A DNA stretch of 10,182 bases, from assembly GCA_027033555.1 (NCBI GenBank), contig JALVLE010000248.1, positions 1-10,182 of the forward strand. The letters run 5' to 3'. The notes under the pieces were generated by a model. It was not told where the DNA came from. It saw nothing but the letters and a program-made list of their open reading frames with translations, and searched no databases. The stretch comes from Caldifarciminota bacterium. Its GTDB lineage: Bacteria > Hydrothermota > Hydrothermia > UBA1063 > CAJXJZ01. Positions 6,223 to 10,182 of this stretch are shown in pieces. Position numbers and translations under genes: made by a program. Each line of letters begins with the position of its first letter. Position 1 is the stretch's first letter.

Positions 6223-6980
6223 ACATTTATTTTAAAAAGCTTTTTTGTGTTGTTAAGGGTGATTTCAGCAAGTGTTTCCGTGGACATGTTTTTTATCTCC
6301 GCAATAGCAAGCAGAGTATGGATGATAAAAGAGGGCTCATTCCTTTTTCCTCTTTCAGGCAAAGGTGCAAGATATGGAGAATCTGTTTCTATTAACATTT
6401 TAGAAGGCGATACATATAGTGCTGCTTCCCGAATTTTCTCCGCATTTCTGTATGTGATGATGCCAGAGAAAGATATGTAAAAGCCTCGTTTTAACACCTC
6501 TTCCGCTTCGGCTTTTCCACCGGTAAAGCAGTGAAAAACTCCCTGTAACTCAGGAAATTTATCAAGTATCTGGAAAATATCAGAAAACGCTTCTCTTACA
6601 TGAAGGATGACCGGAAGCTCATATTTTATTGCAAGTTCAAATTGTTTTTGTAAAATGTATTTTTGTTCATCTATTACGTCCCTGTCGTAGTAATAATCCA
6701 GACCTATTTCTCCAATTGCCACATATTTTTGGGTAGCAAGTTCATGCTCAAGCAATTGGTAGTCAAATTTTTCTGTGTCATGTGGGTGAAAACCAGCAGC
6801 AGGGAAAATATAGTCAGGATAATCAAGGTGTAGTTTTAAGGCCCTGTGGGCAGAATTTATATCTTCTGATGGAACTATTATCAGCCTTATCTGCGAATCT
6901 TTTGCTCTTTTTATAACCTCTTCTCTGTCTTTATTAAATTTTTTATCGTAGATATGAGCGTGAGAATCTGCAATATTCAC
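6219..6980 (-). CDS. tatD: TatD-family metal-dependent DNase/hydrolase
   Basis: TatD proteins are cytoplasmic TIM-barrel metal-dependent hydrolases with DNase (3'-5' exonuclease) activity in E. coli, linked to DNA repair and quality control. The 253 residues cover the full family length. Metal ligands are all in place: SHAHIYD (His7, His9), GEIGLDYYYD (Glu91), ILHVRE (His127), VFHCFTG (His150) and ETDSPYLAP (Asp200). GFHPH (63-67) and the RGKRNEP block (210-216) are also typical. The start is the GTG at 6980, which overlaps the bactofilin stop (GTGA). Only a purine-rich AAGAAAAA precedes it and there is no canonical Shine-Dalgarno sequence, so it is probably coupled to bactofilin. It belongs to the YcfH/TatD group; the exact orthologue cannot be separated by eye. 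Confidence 0.93.
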   Translation of the reverse strand: MNIADSHAHIYDKKFNKDREEVIKRAKDSQIRLIIVPSEDINSAHRALKLHLDYPDYIFPAAGFHPHDTEKFDYQLLEHELATQKYVAIGEIGLDYYYDRDVIDEQKYILQKQFELAIKYELPVILHVREAFSDIFQILDKFPELQGVFHCFTGGKAEAEEVLKRGFYISFSGIITYRNAEKIREAALYVSPSKMLIETDSPYLAPLPERGKRNEPSFIIHTLLAIAEIKNMSTETLAEITLNNTKKLFKINV

Positions 6981-7375
6981 TTTTTCTTATCTTCGTTTTT
7001 AAGAAATTTAGGACCTTCGTGCTGAGAGAGGCCGGATTTGGTCATACTGCAGGTGCCGTCAAATATAACGCCATCATTTACTATAAGTCCCTTACAGGTC
7101 ACATCACCCTGAAACCGTGCGCCAGTTTCAAATTCAATCTTTTCATCCACTTTTATAGTGCCTTTAAGGTTTCCTCCTATTACTGCATTCTTAGTCCTCA
7201 GTTCCCCGTCAAAAAAGCCGCTTTTTCCCAGGACGAATGTGCCGTTTACGACAACTTTCCCTTTAAGCCTTCCATCCAGTCTCATGCTTCCCCTTACTGT
7301 TAGGTTACCCTCTATTTCTGCTCCAGGACCAATTATGGTGTCCATTCTGTCCTCTTTAAAGTCTTTCTGTGCCAT
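6977..7375 (-). CDS. Bactofilin / polymer-forming cytoskeletal protein
   Basis: Bactofilins polymerise without nucleotide into right-handed beta-helix filaments that act as scaffolds at the inner face of the membrane for cell-wall or envelope machinery. The 132 residues show the family layout: a short polar N-terminus (1-12), then TIIGPGAEIEGNLTVRGSMRLDG (13-35) and a run of beta-helix turns with glycine-rich repeats (GRLKGKV, GFFDGEL, GGNLKGTI, ARFQGDV, VIFDGTC) to about residue 110, and a Lys-rich tail. No membrane segment is seen. The start ATG follows the C25 peptidase stop by three bases and has the strongest ribosome-binding site in the window. Its TGA overlaps the GTG of tatD. Pairing with a secreted surface protease suggests, but does not prove, a role in positioning envelope machinery. 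Confidence 0.9.
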   Translation of the reverse strand: MAQKDFKEDRMDTIIGPGAEIEGNLTVRGSMRLDGRLKGKVVVNGTFVLGKSGFFDGELRTKNAVIGGNLKGTIKVDEKIEFETGARFQGDVTCKGLIVNDGVIFDGTCSMTKSGLSQHEGPKFLKNEDKKK

Positions 7376-7378
7376 GAT

Positions 7379-10182
7379 TTACCTCCTCTCTATAAATAAC
7401 CCCTTTTTTATCCTCAATTTTTTTTCATTTGTTTTTACTGTAAGAACCACAATATAAAGTCCACTTGCAGGCAAATTACCAAACATATCCCTGCCATCCC
7501 AGAAAATTGAGTTAAATCCAGCAGGATATGTGTTTTCATGTGTTTTATATATGAGTGTTCCTGCAATAGAATAGATGGATACCTGTACCCTTGCTGGTTT
7601 TTCAATTTCAAAGGTGATATATACTCCTCCCTCTCCTCTTAAAGGGTTTGGATAAAGGAGCACTTTACTGATTCTCTGAGCGGACTCTTCAGCATATATT
7701 TTGAAGGTGATCTGATTACGATTTTGAGCATTATCATAAGCTACAAAGGATGCTTCGTATTCTCCTTCATTTTCCAGGGTTAGTTTATATGTAAGTGATC
7801 CCTCTGTGGAAGAGTTTTCGCTGTACCTGAAATATGAAGTGAGGTCGTAAGTGGTATTATCCAGAACAAGGTAAATACCCTTTTCATCCCCTGTTCCTAC
7901 AAGATTAATTCCATGCGGGTCTTTCAGGGTGGCCTTCAAGGAGAAAGTTAGAGGAGTGTTGACAATTTCACCAGGTGTTACAACTTTATCTCCTACATTA
8001 AGGAGAATATCCGGCCCTTTTAAATCTCCTGTTACATTGCCGCGTCTTAGCTCATAGTGGCCGGTTGCTTCTTTTAAAATTCCATCATACGATTTTAGTG
8101 AATTTATATAAATTGTCCCCGTGTCTGCGGAGAGGGGAAGGAAAAATTTAAATGTGGTTGTATCCTTTTCTTTTCTAAGGCTTCCCCTATAAAGCATTGG
8201 AGTGGACTCATGGTACCGGAGTACGTAGTGATTGGGGTACGTATAATAGGTTTTCACCCCAGGTACACCCACGATGGATACAAGATATGTACCTTTGTCA
8301 GTGCCGGAGACAGGAATACTGGATAGTTCTCCTGTGTAAAGGGTATCATCCTGATTCCCGAAAGAGATGGTGCTGTCGTAAAGAGGATAATAGAAAAATA
8401 CACTTGGGTCCCCTAAGAGGAAATAAGATGGGTCTCTGCCTGAAAGGGAAACTTCACCCAGGGGATGAACCTTCCCATTGAGGGCAAACCCAAAAATCCT
8501 CCTGCCAGTTACCCCATTAGTAAAGGCAAAAGTGGCATTTGGTGAAGCGATAACCCCCAGTACCCCATGTGGATTTAAAATCCAGTCTTCCGCGATAATT
8601 CTTGGTGGTTCAAGCCTTGCAAAAGCTCCAAATTTGCATGTAAGTATAACGCATAGGGGTGGTTTTCCATGGGTATTAATCAGGTTCACGTCGTTTATTG
8701 TAAAAAGCATTTCATGTGTCATCTGAACAGGATTGCTATGTCCGTAAAATCCCATAATAAGCGCTCCTCTGTTCATTTCATTAATCAAAGCAGCTTTAGC
8801 AAGCCTTCCGCGCTCTTCAGGATTTTGAGCGCTTCCAAAATCTGTTTCATATACTATAACTTTTTCTGCATTTTGAGGAGTATAGCCAGTGAAAAGTGCT
8901 TCTGCCTGTGGAATATGCCAGGAAGCCTCGCTATCCCCTCCATAAGGTCCTCTCTCATCGTCAGAAACAAGCAGGATTCGCTGACGATAGGGGGAAGCTG
9001 CTGTTTGTTTTTCATAAGCAATTATCTTATTAAAATAAGCTGCTACTTCATTTTCAGTCCTTGCTGTTACCCTGCCATAAAAAATGTCAGGGAAATTGTC
9101 TCCATTCATGTCGGTGTAAAATGTTTCGTTGGCTTCAGCATATACGTTAATATCAGCAGTCTCAAATGGCTCATAAGGTGGCACAATATTTCCTTCTCTG
9201 GATTCTATACCTCTGTAATCATATGTGCCGTCACCAACGACTAAAAGAAATTTAAGACGTGGTTCCCCATTCTGTATGGAGGCATTATACACATGATAAA
9301 CAAAATTCCTTATTGCCACAGGGTCATGCAGGCCATAACCAAAATCCCTGTAAATATCCTCACAGGTAACCACTTTGATATTGCCTGATCCTCTCATCCA
9401 CAGGCTATCTTTTAAAATGGGAAAGTTAGCTTCCCTGTAGGTTTTGTATCTCCAGAGAGCAGGTTCAAGAGATTTTCCTGTAATTATAAGCATATCAGTG
9501 TTTGAAAAATTTTCCCTATATAGCCTGCCAGCCTGTGGCTCAAGTATTATCTCTGGTGTGTAAAATTCTCTTGCAACAAAGTACCTTGAGAGCCCTGTGG
9601 CAGTATCATGGGCAAAATATATATTTCCGGAAGAGCGTGTTGAAAGAAGGTAAGGTGATAAGGGATTTGTTATATTGAAAACTGTGGCATCTTTATCCCC
9701 TACAGGGAAGACAAAGTTGCCATTCCCCCTTATAAAAAACTCTTTATTCTGGGTACTTTGTGTTGTTGTCTGATAAATTACATCATAGTAATCAAGATAT
9801 ATCTGGTCTCCATAAGAGTCATCCTCGCCTTCTATTCTCTGTATTTTCACAGTAAAATGGTTGGTTCCGTTTTGAAGCGGAAAAGGAGAGATTGTTCTCT
9901 CAATAATAAAATATCCGCCAGGTGAAAAGGTGTCCAGAACTGCCGAAGACGAAATTATGACCTTTCTTCTTATCCCTTCTCCACCAACGAGTCTTATCCT
10001 GAGAATACCTTCAGGTCCTACTACATCGTTGAGCACGAAGTTGAAGGAGGTCTCTCCAGATGAATTCCCCTGAAAACGGATTATTGCCTCACCTTCCCAT
10101 AATAGACCTTTCCAGGCTATATTGGTGATATCCCTCTCGTGATGGTAAAAACCCGTTGCAGTGTTAATTGTGTCCCCATTGT
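7379..10182 (-). CDS. C25 (gingipain/PorU-like) cysteine peptidase with FlgD/type IX-like C-terminal domain, 5' truncated
   Basis: This is a large exported cysteine protease, most like PorU, the type IX secretion sortase, or a gingipain-related surface protease. The frame is open to the right edge: 48 codons precede the GTG at 10036, so 933 residues are visible, and the signal peptide and true start lie outside. The edge segment (YHHERD...LLWEGEAI) matches the region before the PorU catalytic domain. Numbering from that GTG, the C25 domain (about 180-545) has LLVVGDGTYDYRG (264-276), DMNGDNFPDIFYGR (309-322), catalytic His433 in FYGHSNP and Cys467 in ILTCKFG. A PorU-like Ig stretch starts at KGPDILLN (673-680). 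The C-terminal domain (about 794-885) has YPNPLRGEG, IYSIAGTLIY and WDGRDMFGNLPASGLYIV, the FlgD-Ig/type IX sorting pattern. PorU itself versus another C25 protease is undecided. Confidence 0.9.
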   Translation of the reverse strand, partial: NGDTINTATGFYHHERDITNIAWKGLLWEGEAIIRFQGNSSGETSFNFVLNDVVGPEGILRIRLVGGEGIRRKVIISSSAVLDTFSPGGYFIIERTISPFPLQNGTNHFTVKIQRIEGEDDSYGDQIYLDYYDVIYQTTTQSTQNKEFFIRGNGNFVFPVGDKDATVFNITNPLSPYLLSTRSSGNIYFAHDTATGLSRYFVAREFYTPEIILEPQAGRLYRENFSNTDMLIITGKSLEPALWRYKTYREANFPILKDSLWMRGSGNIKVVTCEDIYRDFGYGLHDPVAIRNFVYHVYNASIQNGEPRLKFLLVVGDGTYDYRGIESREGNIVPPYEPFETADINVYAEANETFYTDMNGDNFPDIFYGRVTARTENEVAAYFNKIIAYEKQTAASPYRQRILLVSDDERGPYGGDSEASWHIPQAEALFTGYTPQNAEKVIVYETDFGSAQNPEERGRLAKAALINEMNRGALIMGFYGHSNPVQMTHEMLFTINDVNLINTHGKPPLCVILTCKFGAFARLEPPRIIAEDWILNPHGVLGVIASPNATFAFTNGVTGRRIFGFALNGKVHPLGEVSLSGRDPSYFLLGDPSVFFYYPLYDSTISFGNQDDTLYTGELSSIPVSGTDKGTYLVSIVGVPGVKTYYTYPNHYVLRYHESTPMLYRGSLRKEKDTTTFKFFLPLSADTGTIYINSLKSYDGILKEATGHYELRRGNVTGDLKGPDILLNVGDKVVTPGEIVNTPLTFSLKATLKDPHGINLVGTGDEKGIYLVLDNTTYDLTSYFRYSENSSTEGSLTYKLTLENEGEYEASFVAYDNAQNRNQITFKIYAEESAQRISKVLLYPNPLRGEGGVYITFEIEKPARVQVSIYSIAGTLIYKTHENTYPAGFNSIFWDGRDMFGNLPASGLYIVVLTVKTNEKKLRIKKGLFIERR
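7381..7387 (-). promoter_or_regulatory. Strong ribosome-binding site of bactofilin, inside the C25 gene end
   Basis: The minus strand reads AGGAGGTAAATCATG. The AGGAGGT is made of the last two Arg codons plus the first base of the stop codon of the C25 peptidase gene, five bases before the bactofilin ATG. This fixes the bactofilin start and is the best Shine-Dalgarno match in the window, in line with high expression of a polymer-forming protein. Confidence 0.75.

Noticed and set aside
6234..6247. AAAAAGCTTTTTT palindrome near the end of tatD, considered as a terminator
   Set aside because: The stem would be nearly all A-T with no loop and lies inside the tatD coding region; it does not fit an intrinsic terminator.
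8669..9244. 191-codon open frame on the plus strand opposite the C25 peptidase
   Set aside because: It lies wholly antisense to a strongly supported coding region (C25 catalytic domain), has no recognisable domain and shows composition expected of a shadow frame.

Overview
The window looks like a piece of a thermophilic, Gram-negative-type bacterium. A reverse gyrase C-terminus at the left edge is the usual marker of thermophiles and hyperthermophiles. The other recognisable genes are typically bacterial (PurH, TsaB/RimI, bactofilin, TatD). A PorU/gingipain-like C25 protease ending in a FlgD/type IX-like C-terminal domain points to an outer-membrane bacterium with type IX-like secretion. Candidate groups are the FCB superphylum and lineages such as WOR-3, Hydrothermae or Kryptonia. 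This assignment is inference from gene content; no phylogeny was run.

Layout: positions 3-755 (+) hold the last ~250 codons of reverse gyrase. Everything from 752 to the right edge is on the minus strand and reads right to left as one tightly packed ten-gene cluster: C25 peptidase (truncated at the window edge), bactofilin, TatD nuclease, a nitrilase-fold glutaminase, NadE NAD+ synthetase, PurH, a half-size TauE/SafE membrane protein, TsaB, RimI and an EamA/DMT transporter. Eight of the nine junctions overlap (ATGA, GTGA, TGATG or a longer overlap) or are separated by 1-3 bases. The only real gap is 30 bp, between TatD and the glutaminase. No stretch without a gene approaches 300 bases.

Function: the cluster mixes cell-surface work (C25 protease, bactofilin scaffold), NAD+ synthesis (a glutaminase and a synthetase encoded separately but in the same order as in the fused enzyme), the last two steps of IMP synthesis (PurH), t6A tRNA modification plus N-terminal acetylation (TsaB, RimI), and two membrane transporters. 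It is best read as a housekeeping superoperon held together by translational coupling. Three genes (bactofilin, nadE, purH) have clear Shine-Dalgarno sequences placed inside the end of the previous gene; most of the others have none.

There is no CRISPR array, tRNA, rRNA, insertion sequence or integration site that I can see, and no clear undescribed system. The points most worth checking are the two-gene glutamine-dependent NAD synthetase, the C25 protease/bactofilin pair, the terminator-less tail-to-tail overlap of reverse gyrase with the transporter gene, and a possible leaderless internal promoter before the glutaminase gene.
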